Assembly (NCBI GenBank): GCA_015847255.1
Contig: JADLZK010004649.1
Span: 744,001 to 808,000 of the forward strand
Length of the DNA: 64,000 nucleotides
Reading direction: 5' to 3'
DNA from: Hyparrhenia diplandra
Taxonomy: Eukaryota > Streptophyta > Magnoliopsida > Poales > Poaceae
Of this stretch, positions 1 through 11,889 are shown piece after piece. Position 1 is the first letter of the stretch. The number at the start of each line of letters is the position of its first letter. The position numbers were made by a program, and so were the translations under genes. Below the pieces are notes generated by a model that made no database searches, had not been told where the DNA came from, and saw only the letters and a program-made list of their open reading frames with translations.

Positions 1-2110
1 TGCTCTAGGTTGTGTTCCAAGAAGAGGATCGTGTCATCCGCATATTGTAGGATTCAAAGTCCGTCCTCGACTAGGTGCGGCACAACCCCACTTAGCTGAT
101 TATCTGCTTTTGCTCTCTTTATAAATAGTGCAAGCATATCCGCTACTAAATTAAAGAGAATGGGTGACAATGGGTCTCCTTGTCGAAGTCCTTTTTTTGT
201 TTGAAAATAAGGTCCGACTTCATCATTTATATTAATGGATACACTCGCCTCGATATGAAGGTCTCAGATCCACCCGATCCACTTTGGTGAAAAGCCCTTC
301 ATCCTAAGCGTTTGTTTCAGAGAAGTCCCAAAGCGTACCTTGTCATACGCCTTTTCAAAATCTATCTTAATAATTACCCCGCTCTGATTTTTTTGCGATG
401 CAATTCGTGGATCAAGCTTTCATGGAGGATAACCACTCCTTCTAGGATGTTTCGTCCTTCGTAAAACGCTAGCTTTTTGCGTGAGGGGCCGATCGGGGAG
501 TTCCGCAAATCAATTTATGCGTATGGTCGCTACCTTTGTGAATATTTTGAAGCTCACATTTAGTAAAACAGATGGGTCTATATTGTTGAATTTTGTTAGC
601 ATCTTGGGTCTTAGGTAAAAGGGTGATTACTCAAATTCAAATCAACAATGGGAGGTCACCACTATGCAACTCATGAAACATTTGCATTATGTCCCCTTTA
701 ATAACATCCCAAAAAGTGCTGATAAAACTCACTCGAAACCATCTCGGGGCGTGTGCTTTGTTATGTTCCATGTCAAAGATTGCTTCTCGAACCTCGTTTT
801 TTCAGAACGGTGCCGTGAGAAGTTCATTTTCTAGATTGCCGACTTGAGGAATATCATCGTTTCTAGTCTCATCAAGCAGAAGGCATTATCCTCTCAAGGA
901 CCGAAGAGTTCTTTATAGAATTGAGTTATATAAGTTTTGAGGTTGCTTTGCCCTTCTACCTTGCCTCCATCATGTTCCAGTGGAGAATATACGCTTTCTT
1001 ACGATGTTTGCCATTTGCTACCATCCAAAAGTAACGCGGTGTTGGAATCTCCTAGAGAACATCAAGAACCTTCGCCACGATAAAACTTGAGTTCTTCTTC
1101 ACGTAGAAGTTTACTCAAGCCATCACGTGCAAAGCATGAAGTTGGTCCCTTTCTACTGTAAGAGGAGGTGCTTTTCCGCTATAGTATCTAAGGTCGCCAC
1201 CGACGATTGGAGATTTTGTTTTTGTATTTTATACCCCCCGTGTTGGTTGCCGCCCCCCATCCCCGAGATGCCTACGGAAGGCTCCCCATTTTTTTGTTCC
1301 ACCTTTGTACGAACTCGCCTTGCAATCGGTTTGTTCCATATTTCCACTACTCTTTCCCTAAAGTCCTCGTGGGAAAACCAACTCGCCCATCCTCGAATCG
1401 CTTGGTGATTCCCTATAGGAGGGTTCACCCGTGTCTCAGAAGTAAAGGTGTGTGATCTCGATACACCCCTCGTCTAGTGCGCCCGAACCGCTACCAATGG
1501 ATACTTGAATTCCCATTCGCGTGGTCATTAGAACCCTATCTAGTTTTTCATAGGTCGGATCTGGAAGTGAATTTGCCCAAGTAAATTGACGCCCCTGTTA
1601 ATTCAATCTCCCGCTAGATCAAAGCTATCAATGACAAAGCATTGAATAGGAATGGCCATCGAGGGTTAAAATTATTTTTGTTTTTCTCTTTGCTATGCCT
1701 CATTATATTAAAATCTCCCCATTAAAGTTGGCAATGGGTTCCGTTGGCATGTTCGCACAAGCTCGGTCGGGAAGGCTGATTTAAAATCATCTTGTGCCGG
1801 GCCATACACCGTCATCGTAATCCATTTGAAGTCATCACACTTATTGCGGAGATGAAATTTTATAAAAATTCCCCTTCCACAATCAAGGATAAATCTAAGG
1901 CTAAGGTATTGATGCCCAACAAAATCCCACCGTAATCGACCCTAGGTGGAAGACAATGCCAAATAAAGTCCGCCCCACCGATAGCCGATTCAGATTTGTT
2001 TTGGACATGTCCTTTTTTCCAGCTTTCCATAACAAACCCACAAAGTCAAGTTGGTGTTCCTTTATTGCTTCTCGCAATATAGCGATATTTAGCCAAGTCC
2101 AAAGACCTCT
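1..2110 (-). pseudogene. LINE A ORF2 remnant: AP endonuclease and reverse transcriptase
   Basis: The reverse complement of 1-60 encodes ILQYADDTILFLEHNLE, the catalytic YADD box of LINE reverse transcriptases. The reverse complement of about 1430-2110 gives endonuclease/exonuclease/phosphatase-fold pieces in several frames, including LMGDFNIMRH (the GDFN motif) and YEKLDRVLM (the LDR motif). In full LINEs this protein nicks target DNA and reverse-transcribes the LINE RNA from the nick. Here the frame changes many times, so no product is expected. The stretch between the two domains (about 1100-1430) contains a 91-residue open piece consistent with the linker. The RT continues beyond base 1. 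Confidence 0.8.
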
Positions 2111-2112
2111 CG

Positions 2113-4980
2113 CTATTCCAATAGAATCCTTTCATGGGGAAACACTTTTATATTGCTTTCTCGTCCGTCACGGGCTTTTGCCTTTTTAATTGATGATTTT
2201 GATTTGCGCACGGAGGCCTTTAGATCACAAATCCTAGTGGTCGTCCGCATCATCATAATCAACATCGTTAAATCCTTAACCAAATGGGATAAGAGCTCCT
2301 CATCACGTGAGTCGCCTTCCTCATCACTTGGATCAAAAGGATTTGAATCTAAAGCATCCTTAGTAGGCCCTTTCCTAGGTGTTTGTACCACTGCTCTGTC
2401 TATTTCTATTTTTTTAAAGCATTATAAGAAACATGAATTGCATTGTTATTATCCCCCAAAAAGACACCAATTGCACTTAAATTGTTGCTGCAGGTTTCTT
2501 CCGATAATTTATTAAATAATGAGGTGAATTGTTACCGCATGGGGTTGTGCCTTTGGACTCTTGCTTGTTGATGCAGCTAGGCCATCCAGTTCTTGATGGC
2601 AGACGCTTCATTGCTTTTGTCCAAAATGAACTCGTCAAGAACAGCAATACCCTCTCGCATTATACGAAGTTATTAGCACGAGCACTTCTACGTTTACCTT
2701 CCAAAAAAATAGATCCCGTCTCGGGGGAGAGAAGAGTACCGGATGGAGTTTCGCTCACACCGCGGCAATCGTGCCGACCACCTAAAACTCGCTGCTAGAA
2801 GGTATAGAGAGTGCTGCGCCAACTTCAAAGTAAAAGAGAATTTAGTGCCTCACCACAACCAAAATTGGTGTCATTAATTATGCAAATATCCATACCTTTG
2901 ACCGGTGTGAGGTCGGTCCAGGTACTAGGCTGACTTGTATTAGCAAAGCAGCACACCGCTTGTGTTTTCGGTTGGGGCTACTTGCTGCCACACTAGTCTC
3001 CTCAAGTTCAGCTAGTTGCTTCCCCGCCACGCTCTCGGGATCCAAGCTCACCTACAGCTTTGACCGCTCCGCAGCTTGGCGGTTGGTCGCTCGGAACCAA
3101 GGCTGCAACCTCCAATTGCATCTCCGGTTGCTTTGTTGCCACACGCGACCGTAGTATTGACTGCCTTTGTGGGCGTGCTGTTGTATGCACCGCGAGATAG
3201 ATTTTTTTCGAGGGCTCCATCAAGGTACGCACACGTTCTCTGTTGAGTACTGTTTGAGAAAAAAATGCAATGTGAATTAGCGACATTGTCATCTACTGAA
3301 ACTGATGTAAAATAAGGATGATACTTACAAACAAAATTTGTTGTTTGTGATTTGGAAAGCCACCTTTTCGGTGGTGTCACATAAACGAATTTTTTTGTCG
3401 GCCCACCCATAACAATGGCTTTCGCGGCGGCTAGGCCTCTCGGTTTCCAATTGGTGTCACCGCAATCATGTGTTGCATCGGGGCTGGACCAGAGCCGGTG
3501 CCTACCGATGGTGCATTGCTCTGTGATTGATTGGAGCTCTTCATTTTTTTAGCAGATGTTTCCCTTTCTCTGTCCTCCATACCATTATTGGAGTCATTGG
3601 GACCATCACGATCCATTGGATCATCATCCTCTGGAGGTGGAACCGTTCTTTGGTAGGAATAGCTCCGGTTCCTTTGTATAGGTAATAGGGAAGCCTTGTA
3701 TGCCAAAGACTAGATCAATGGTATGTGGTAGCCGATTGATGTCCAACATCCCCACTTTGACTCGATAACGCTTTTCTTCCGGTATGTTAACATATCAACT
3801 TCCAAAGTCGCCCCAATAACATCTCCTAGGGCCCGTAAGTCTAGATAGTGCCTATGTGTGGGTGGCACTCCTGTGATGTGGACCCAAACCACCTCCAACT
3901 CATATGAAGGAACGATGTTTCGATCGTTCTCGCCATGCCGATTAATCGTAATCATGACTCCATGATTTTTCAAATGAAACCCAATATCTCGCCATGCTCA
4001 AGTAACTTCGTAACTAGGGGAAAGCCACTAGGAAAGATCCCTCCTCATGAGGTAGTGCTTCCCATTGCCATTCTGCGCCTAGTGATCCGGCGAGCTCCAT
4101 CTCCACTACCACTGCGGTAAGTCTTCCTCCCGTGGCGGTCACCAAACTGTGGCGGCGGGCTCGGGAGCCTCAAGTTTGTAATCTGTTGGCATCTTAATAA
4201 AGGCCAAATCCTTCATTGCTGATCCATAGAAGTGCGCAACCGGTTTTGGCATCTTCGAGGATAGGACATCTTTCGCAGAGATGTGTGAATTGTTCTTGTT
4301 GCAAATAATGCAATCTAGATCAGCCTTGCAATTCTCACCGACATGGCCACTAGTTTTGCATCTAAAACAAAAGGTCCTCTTCTTCTTTAACGTGTCTTGC
4401 TCATGCATTCTTTGTGAAGTTGCACGATCGGGCGCGTTGGCTTGATTCTCCTTTGTTGCCCACCGGGATGGCGCAATTGCCGGGCTGCCGCGACGACGCT
4501 GCAAAGCCGATACACGGGCTGTCCAGCAGCACCCCCTGCCTCGAGGAGGTTGTCGCGCCCGGCCCATGCTGAGCAGAGCCACCGCCCATGGCCCACGATT
4601 TCCTCGGCTTGGAATCGAATCCTCCATGAACCGCTGCAACATCTCCTCTACCTGGGTCATCTCCATGATTAGAACCGCGCACTTTCCCTTTGTCCATGGC
4701 ACGCGGGTAGGGAGGCATGATTGCCCTCGGCCTCCCTAACGATGTCGGGCGTAGGAAGGGACGAGGACGGCGGCGGGACGCCCGGCGGCTTCTTTTGCGG
4801 GTCGCGATGGGTGTAGGGTTTGTGGCGGTGTGGGGAGGTTTTTGCGTGGGGTTTTCGCGTGGGCTGGATGCCCCTCTTTCCTTTTGGTCCACTTGGAATC
4901 AGGTCCCGGAGAGACCGCCCATAATTTTTTGCGGCACAATTAGGCACCGTATAGGTCCCGGGTTGGGTGACGAAGCACAC
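2113..4980 (-). pseudogene. LINE A ORF1 remnant: gag-like nucleic-acid-binding protein with CCHC knuckle
   Basis: The frame at 4139-4702 contains FCFRCKTSGHVGENC, a CCHC zinc knuckle (C-x2-C-x4-H-x4-C), followed by a second cysteine pair, CIIC. Downstream, 3710-3973 encodes VVWVHITGVPPTHRH, which matches the core of the DUF4283 domain of plant LINE gag proteins. A polar tail follows (3431-3706), and further open pieces lie at 3048-3410 and 2113-2391. In intact LINEs this protein coats the RNA. Multiple frameshifts separate the blocks. The gag identity is well supported by the two motifs together; which open piece marks the original C-terminus is inferred. Confidence 0.75.
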
Positions 4981-6118
4981 TCGGGAAATAAGCCGCCCGA
5001 GAGTTAGATTTTTGTGATTTTCGTTTAGGAATCGGACCCTTCCAAGGTCGCATAATGAAGCGTTTCTTCTTCACTGCCGCATCCTCGTTGGCCGTTCACC
5101 CTCGACATTAGAGCGCAGCTCCTTGCCGGAGGACTTGCCATCAACGATTCGTGGCAAGGGAGATGCCGATGGATCACCCAATGTGTGTCCCAACATCGAT
5201 CCCACCGACGAACTCTCGATTCCCACCAACGTGTTCCTTTGGGGAATCCCACCCTCGACCAAAACTTCTCTTTTTATATGCTCATCATGCAAAAGAATTG
5301 ATTTGTTGTTGTTTGCAACAAATTCAGCAGCACTTCGTTGTCGTGGTAACCGCCATGATACATTGATGATAAAAATCATCATGCAACGGATCCGAGGCGA
5401 CATCCATGACCGGACTAGCTAAAGACGGGCATACCTCTTCGATCGCCCGGGCGGAGAGTGAATCGTCGTCCATTGCGCCTTCCCACCGTTTCCCATAGAA
5501 CCGGTGAGTCCTCATCCAGTGCGGCGACGAGACGCTACTCATGGTCGCCGTTGTTCGGGCGGTGAAGTAGTGAAGCAGTGCGTAGAATCTTGCCGACGAT
5601 CGGCCGCCTCAGATCTGCGCGATGAAACCAATGAATCCTCACGCACCTGGTTGCACTCGGATCGTAGATGTCCAAACTGGATCCGAAGTCGATCCCCTTC
5701 GGGCGACGTTAGTCACGAGAAGCCGATTCTTTTTCGGCAGATGCCGCCGCGAGCCGGCCGGCGCGTGCGATCGGGAGGGGGGAGATTCCCCGGATGAGTG
5801 GATCCCGACGTAGGTCAGTTTCACCGCCGGCAAGGTGCCGACGGCCACAAAGCCCGACCGGTGATCTTCCCAGATCGCCAGATCGCCTCTTCTTTTTGCG
5901 GCACGGCAGTATGAGTTCACTTTCTTGACGCCGAAGAGGTGCGTGGTGACGAGCTTCTGACTGCCGCCAATGCTCGCCGTGAGGGAGAAGCCGATGTCGA
6001 CGGCACCCGCACAAGAGGTCGCCGCCGAGGGTGGATGCGGCCTTGACGCCGGTAGCGCGTGGTCATGCGCGGCGCATCCTTATGGCTGCCCCGATCACTC
6101 CTGAAATCTAGTAAGCTA

Positions 6119-9100
6119 CTAGTTTCCGATGTCAAAGGATGTTGCAATACGATGTTGTGTTATGTCATCGTTGCATAACCGGGCTAATTGTTCTGCACTT
6201 AAAGATTTTTGTTGGAATGTCCGTCGGTTCCTTTCCTTCCATACATGCCACCACCAGTATACCATAATGCCATCAAATCTTTCTTCTTTCATTCTTGTTA
6301 AATTTCCTTCCGCAACGCCGCCAATAGATGTATGTTGATCCTGTTGTCGTGACTGAATCGACCACCTCCAAATTATTCCATCTTTTGATATAGGCCCAAA
6401 CCTGCTGTGTAAATGTGCAATCTTTTTGCACAAGTGGCATGGAGTTTCTGTTGCATTTGTGCATAATTTACATATTGGATCGTTTGGCCAATTCCGTTTG
6501 GCTAGGTTGTTCGCCGTTAGGATTTTATTGTGTAAGAGAGTCCATGCGAAAAATCGGCATTTGGCTTTCGCTTTGGCTCTCCATATCGGTGAGATCTTTA
6601 TTTTACTGAAACTCCCTTCAAATTGTATTAGATATGCACTTTTGGTTGTGTATTCCCCACTGGAAGTCCATCTCCATCTGATGGTGTCGGCTTCGTTAAC
6701 TTCTAATCGTATCTCTGCAAGTCTTTCCCATAGTTGGACATATTCATTAATTTCCTCTTGCGAGCTGAGTGGCAGAATATTTGAAATCCATTTGTTCCCT
6801 TGCAATGCCTGCCGTACCATTAGCCTCTTTCTTTTAGATTTTTTATACAAGGCCGGTGCAAATGATTTTGGGGCAGCTCCATCCAACCATGAGTCTGTCC
6901 AAAACTTCGCAGTCCTTCCATCTCTTATAGTTACTACTGTGGAGGCCGTAAAGAGGTCTCTATCGTGATCATCACATGGTAGATCGAGCTTGTTCCATGC
7001 TCTTTCTTTTTGAGACCATTGAAGCCAAAGCCATCTCAATCTGAGGGCTCTTGCAAAACGTTCTAGATCTAGGGCACCTAGGCCCCCTTTGGTCTTTGGT
7101 CTGCACGTGGTTGGCCAATTGATTAGAGAGTGACCCCCACTAACATTCTCCGGTGTCTCTCCTCTCCATAAGAAACCTCTTCGCAGTCTGTCCACTCTCT
7201 TAATCAGCCATTTTTGTTGGGGGAAAACAGTCAAGTGGTAGATGGGCTGTGATGACAGAACGGTTTTCACAAGCGTTTCCCTTCCTGCTGACGTTAGGAA
7301 TCTTCCTTTCCAGCCCGGTATTCTTGAGCCTATCTTATCAATCAGTGGCTGTATTTCTATGCGCCTTAGCTTGCGTGTGTGTAGTGGTAGGCCTAGATAC
7401 TTGCCAGGGAATGAGCCAATCTTTCCTGGAAAATTGGTCAATATTTGTGCTGCCACCTCTATGCTCAGTCTGATGGGGAAAATTTCAGTCTTTGTTATGT
7501 TTATTCGAAGCCCTGAGCATTCCCCGAAGAAATTTAGGATCTTTAGGGGATTATCTAACTCGTTCGGTGTGGGCACCGCAAAAATGGCTGCATCATCCGC
7601 ATAAAGCGAACATCTTAACCTGGCTGCTGATGGCAGGACTGGGTTTAGAACCCCTCTTTGTGCCGCTAACTCAACTAGTCTCTGCAATGGATCGATTGCC
7701 AGTATGAATAGCATCGGGGATAACGGGTCACCCTGTCTTAGACCCCTGGAGTGATAAATGTGTTGTGTCAATTGTCCATTCACCAGTACCCTGGATGATG
7801 CCGAGCCTAGAAGTGCTGCTATCCAATCTCTCCACTTGGTACTGAATCCTAGCGCCTCCATGACGTCTAGGAGGTAAGGCCAGCTGACAGTGTCAAATGC
7901 CTTGAGATGTCCAATTTGATGAAGAACGCCGTTTCTTCTTCCTATGCAGCAGCTGTATCACTCTTTGTACATATAGAAAATTATCATGAATGCACCTATT
8001 CTTGATAAAGGCATTTTGTGCATTGGACACCATATCATCTAAATGTTTGGCCAACCTATTTGCTAGCAACTTGGTGATGATCTTAACCACACTGTTAATA
8101 AGGCTGATGGGCCTGTATTCTGTGATAGTTCCAGCAGATTGATTTTTTGGTAGGAGAATGATGTGTGCCTCATTAACTAGCCTCAACTTTGTTGTTCGGT
8201 GTTGGTAAAACGCCCATACTGCTTGGGTTAAATCATCTTTAAGAATGGACCAACATTTTTTGTAGAAGAGCCCTATATAACCATCCGGGCCTGGTGCTTT
8301 TGTGCTGGAATTTCTTTGACCACAGCAAGGATCTCTTCTTGTGTGAACGGGTATCCAGTTCCTCGAGGTTGTGTGTATTGTATCCAAGTTCTGTCCAGTT
8401 TATGGCTTTCGTTCTCTGAGATGGAGTTCCCAAAGCATTAGCAAAGTGATTATGGATTAGATTGCTCTTCTCATGTTGGTCTACCACCAATCCGTGTGGC
8501 CCAGCGAGAGCCGGTATGTAAACCTTTTTCCTTCTTGTGTTAGCATGTAGGTGAAAAAATTTTGTATTTGAGTCACCCAATCTGATCCAAGTGAGTCTTG
8601 AGTGTTGTCTAGCCTTTGCTTTTTGAACTGCTGCTAGACCTAGTGCTTTGGTTCTGAGGTATTGCATGAAAGCCATCTCCTGTGTGGTCAAAACTCTCTC
8701 TTCCTGTGCTCTTTCCAAATTTGTCAAAGTGATATTTAAAACAGCCCACCTCACTTTCCAGTCACTAAAATTCTTCCTGCGCCACAGCTTCAGCGCTTTG
8801 GCTGTTCTAAGCAGTTTTACATGGATGCGCAGGATCGCGTTTTGTGTACTGACCGGTCTGTTCCAGGCCTCTTGTACTGACTCATAGAAGTGTGGCCATT
8901 GTGGCCAGTGGGCTTCAAATCTGAATCCCATATAATGTTGCATTGTTATGTGTCCCTGGAGAAATAGTGAGCAGTGATCTGATCCCAGTGATGCCATAGG
9001 TTGGAGAAAGGTTTGAGGAAATAATGCCAGCCACCCGAGATGCAAAGAAGTGATCTATTTTGGTCATCGTGGGGTTTTGTTGGTGGTTATTCCAAGTGTA

Positions 9101-9730
9101 CTTTCTCCCTTGTAACTCAATTGGCGCTAGCATCATGTCGTCTATCGTTCGCTTGAATCTATTGAGGAGTGTTAAATTTATTCTTGAATTGTTTTTGTCC
9201 TGGGCTCTGTAAATTAGATTGAAGTCTCCGATGAGCAGCCACTTTGCTAGTACTGTTGGTTTAATGTTCTCGAGTTCTTGCATGAACGTGAGCTTGTCTG
9301 GGTCAGATTGTGGCCCATAGACTCCGGTCAGTGACCATTTGGTATTGTCCGCTCGCATTACGATATTTGTCGACACTGTGTTGGTGGTGACCTGTGGGTT
9401 CTCAATTTCAAAGTAACGCGAGGAAACCGCAATTAGAATCCCCCCCGAGGTCCCTGCAGACGGCAGATATGCTGTATCATTCATTAGATCGGGGCCGACC
9501 GTTTCAAGTAGGAGATTGGGTGTCCAATTTGTGATCTTTGTCTCTTGTAGACATACTATGGTAGCTCCCGATGCAACTATTTGATTTCGAATGCTTGCTC
9601 TCTTTGCACCGTCGTTCAGTCCTCTGACATTCCAACATAAGACTTTGCAATCTTTAGTCGTCATTAAATAAAACTGTTGGGCTACTAACCACCGGTGGTA
9701 CCTGTCTCCTCTCAGCAGTGATAAAAACAA
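6119..9730 (-). pseudogene. LINE B ORF2: endonuclease - reverse transcriptase - zf-RVT, frameshifted
   Basis: Three large open blocks follow one another. The block at 8915-9730 begins CKVLCWNVRGLNDGAKR and contains LQETK, WLLIGDFNLI and KIDHFF (the endonuclease/exonuclease/phosphatase domain). The block at 8239-9045 is the linker plus an RT start with APGPDGY; 7893-8387 continues with IILLPK and YRPISLINS. The block at 6119-7861 (580 residues) has GLRQGDPLSP, SLYADDAAIF, KYLGLPL and a C-terminal zf-RVT region with FFAWTLLHNKI and CKLCTNATET. Intact proteins of this family are about 1,200-1,350 residues. The last His/Cys repeat of zf-RVT is disturbed. At least three frame changes make it non-functional, but it is far less decayed than LINE A. 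Confidence 0.88.
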
Positions 9731-10034
9731 TGCCGAGAGTTGTAGACTCGTTTACATTGTGAAACATCACACAGAATGACTCCATTACTAATAAAAGGTT
9801 CACCCCCTCATGCCACGATGGTCGGGAGGAGTGTGACCAACAGGTGCCAAGGTCTGGCTTAAGGTTACAGACCATAAGCCGAAGGCTCAAAGGCCAACAG
9901 GCCACAATAAAAGTTGCCACAAACAAGTCTCTAGAAATAAACGGCCCGAATGGCCCTAACAACTGATGGGACGCAGCCCGGCCCAATGATTGGGCTAACA
10001 TATGGTAACCAAAGCTACTGCTGCGTGGGGCCGA

Positions 10035-10372
10035 TCAGGCGTCCACGCCCACTCCGGCCGCCTTCCTGCCAGCCTTGTTGCTCTTCTTCTGCTTCTTCGC
10101 ACCTTCCTCAAGGATCACCTGAATGGCATCCATCTTCATCTTCTCAATTGGCCTTGCGAAGTGCATAGCTCCATCTCTTGATGCTTTGCCGCCTTGTATT
10201 TTGGGCAGATGTTTTGCCGTCTTGTATCTTCTACGAGCCGCATTTCGGTCTGCAGCTGAGGGAGTGGTCGTCATGAACTTGTGTTTCGGTATGTGTGCCG
10301 CCAAGGTCTGGAAAAATTCCTGTACTAACTGTTCTCGTTCCCTTGTTCTACGCTCTGGGGCACGCTGGAAGC
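10035..10372 (-). pseudogene. LINE B ORF1 C-terminal fragment
   Basis: An open frame with no start of its own runs from the truncated right edge to a stop at 10035. It reads through REREQLVQEFFQTLAAHIPK into a lysine/arginine-rich tail. Its position about 370 bp upstream of the ORF2 endonuclease fits the end of a LINE ORF1. No zinc knuckle or DUF4283 core remains, so the identity rests mainly on position. The 5' part is missing. Confidence 0.5.
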
Positions 10373-10383
10373 CTCCCTCCCCT

Positions 10384-10393
10384 CCTATAAGAG
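10384..10393 (+). promoter_or_regulatory. TATA box of BBI unit 1
   Basis: The sequence CCTATAAG lies about 93 bp upstream of the ATG at 10479. The same position in unit 4 carries CCTATAAGAAG, about 130 bp before its ATG, and surrounding bases align (CTTCAG follows in both). LINE B ends just upstream, so distal promoter sequence shared by units 3 and 4 is missing here. Confidence 0.6.
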
Positions 10394-10478
10394 AAGACCT
10401 TCAGCCTCTTAGAAATCATATCCAAGCAACAAACTTATTAGCATTCTGGCCTATTCTTTCCCGGACGGAGAAGGAAAG

Positions 10479-10919
10479 ATGAGGCCTCTGGCGATACTCG
10501 TGGTCACTCTGGCTGTTCTCGGTGTCCTCGCAGCTCTGCCCCTCGGCGAAGGTGACCACACGAATCCTTTTGCCGTTTAGTTAGATTTTCATCTCTGGAT
10601 TTGTAGACACATCACTTGTTATAGGCTCAGTTGCACACTACTAGAAATTAATTTTGACTAAACATGCGTTGGCACACCAGCAAGCTCGTCGTGGCCGTGC
10701 TGCAACAACTGCGGTGCTTGCAACAGGAAGGACCCGCCGCAGTGCCAGTGCCAGGACGTCTCGCCGAGCGGTGCCACCCAGAGTGCAAGAACTGCACCAA
10801 GATCGGTGGAGGACTTCCTCCCGGTTGGGGCCTAGGACCCGTCGTCATCTACCGCTGTCATCTACCGCTGCGACGAAATCCTCACAAACTTCTGCCAGAA
10901 CAACTGCACGGTGGCGTAG
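10479..10919 (+). pseudogene. Bowman-Birk inhibitor (WIP1-like), unit 1, broken
   Basis: Exon 1 encodes a signal peptide, MRPLAILVVTLAVLGVLAA, and ends at a phase-1 donor (GAAG|GTGACC, about 10552). The second exon, from about 10690, encodes the inhibitor core with SWPCCNNCGACNRKDPPQC. The reactive loop would place Arg at P1. Two lesions break it. One is a one-base deletion at about 10770, before the CHPEC block. The other is a perfect 13-bp tandem duplication, TCATCTACCGCTG at 10845-10857 and 10858-10870, which shifts the frame before the last cysteines. No good acceptor of the CAG|GGGAC type seen in unit 3 remains, so splicing is also doubtful. The ancestral stop is at 10917-10919. Intact relatives secrete a cysteine-rich serine-protease inhibitor, often wound-induced. 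Confidence 0.88.
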
Positions 10920-11075
10920 GACGCCGTCGATCCGATAGCTGCGAGTATGTATGCGTGCCACCATTGTCGAGCTTCGTCAGAGAAGAGATAGATAAGTAAA
11001 TAAATAAATAAATGTCACCGCTCTGTTCGTTGATCATGCTCTTGTTCGTCGTCAGTGTATTAGTACTGTTCCGGG

Positions 11076-11081
11076 AATAAA
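11076..11081 (+). terminator. Poly(A) signal of BBI unit 1
   Basis: AATAAA sits in a 3' UTR block (GTGTATTAGTACTG, then GGAATAAAGG) that recurs after units 2, 3 and 4. It is preceded by a short TAAA repeat at about 10990-11012, also present in the other units. Confidence 0.6.
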
Positions 11082-11397
11082 GGGCCATTTGCAAGATGCA
11101 AATGCCTTGGTCAAAACACTGTTGGATGGTTTTGTTCGTTTACCAGCATCGTGAGGTCCTTTGACTTTTGTTCTTTTTGCAGATGTTATCGTGTTGATTC
11201 ATGGCACTATCTTGGTTTTACTTGTTGGTACTGCCGAGAGCATCTTGCGATGTCTTGGCAGGCAGGCTCACTATGTCATTCATATCACAAATGCCAAAAC
11301 GGTTTTATCATGTCCAAACGCAGGCACCAGATAATGCACGTCAATGTTTCCGCCGGACAGAGACACAGACGTCTTAGAGATAGCCGTAGGAAGAAAA

Positions 11398-11600
11398 TCA
11401 TATCCAAGCAACAAAATTAGCATTCTGGCCTGTTCTTGCCCGGACGGAGAAGGAAATATAATAGGCCTCTGGCGATATACACGCCGTGACTCTGGCTGTT
11501 CTCGGCATCCTCGCAGCTGTCAGCGAAGGTGACCCCGAATCCTTCTGCCGTTTAGTTTTATTTTCAAAAAACTTATCCAGCATTAACACTGCTCATACTC
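11398..11600 (+). pseudogene. Bowman-Birk inhibitor unit 2, 5' remnant (leader, exon 1, start of intron)
   Basis: The stretch aligns base for base with the leader and signal-peptide exon of unit 1 (shared ATCATATCCAAGCAAC, TAGCATTCTGGCCT, then GGCCTCTGGCGATA). The start codon is lost: the ATG of unit 1 corresponds to ATA near 11459. Extra bases inside the signal sequence also shift the frame. The donor AAG|GTGACC and the first bases of the intron are recognisable to about 11560. No inhibitor exon follows; the matching 3' UTR only reappears at 14089. The unit is dead. Confidence 0.8.
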
Positions 11601-11889
11601 CTGCAGACATCTCCGGAGTTGAGTCCAAGAGATGGCTACAACTGGGGCCATACCTCTAGAACAGCGTAGTGTGTGCACCCTTTCTATTTAAACAATTATC
11701 TTAGGGCTTCTCATAGGGTAGAGGGTGCATTCAAGGATATACAGGACTATTACTGCTACTAAGGTAGGAATCAACATACCGAATTAGATGGCTTTAACGA
11801 GTTCTTCTTCATCTAGGCGCATCTTGATGCCTTCAACTTGGCTTCTGATAGAATACTCCTTCTTCTTGGTACTCTTTTCCTGTAGATCT

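Larger units (their letters stand above)
1..6110 (-). mobile_element. LINE A: degenerate L1-like non-LTR retrotransposon, runs off the left edge
   Basis: Read on the minus strand, the order is a GC-rich leader (about 6110-4980), a gag-like ORF1 (about 4980-2110), then ORF2 with an endonuclease (about 2110-1430) and a reverse transcriptase whose YADD motif lies at the left edge. This is the order of plant L1-clade LINEs. All reading frames are broken by frameshifts and stops, so the copy is dead. The 3' end and poly(A) lie outside the window. The right boundary is placed where LINE B coding sequence stops (about 6.1 kb) and is uncertain by tens of bases. Its position against the truncated 3' end of LINE B suggests it inserted into LINE B. 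Confidence 0.8.
6113..10375 (-). mobile_element. LINE B: 5'-truncated L1-like non-LTR retrotransposon
   Basis: A second minus-strand LINE of a different lineage from LINE A. It holds an ORF1 C-terminus (10035-10372), a spacer of about 370 bp, and a nearly complete ORF2 (about 9666-6119). Its right edge abuts the TATA region of the first BBI unit, so its 5' end is truncated inside or beside that promoter. On the left its ORF2 ends at 6119 and no poly(A) tail is seen before LINE A begins. This fits LINE A having split LINE B near its 3' end, with the remainder lying to the left of the window. Confidence 0.8.

Noticed and set aside
10620..10665. CACTACTAGAAATTAATTTTG in the intron of BBI unit 1 as a CACTA terminus
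   Set aside because: No matching TAGTG end or subterminal repeats nearby; a short chance match or old footprint.
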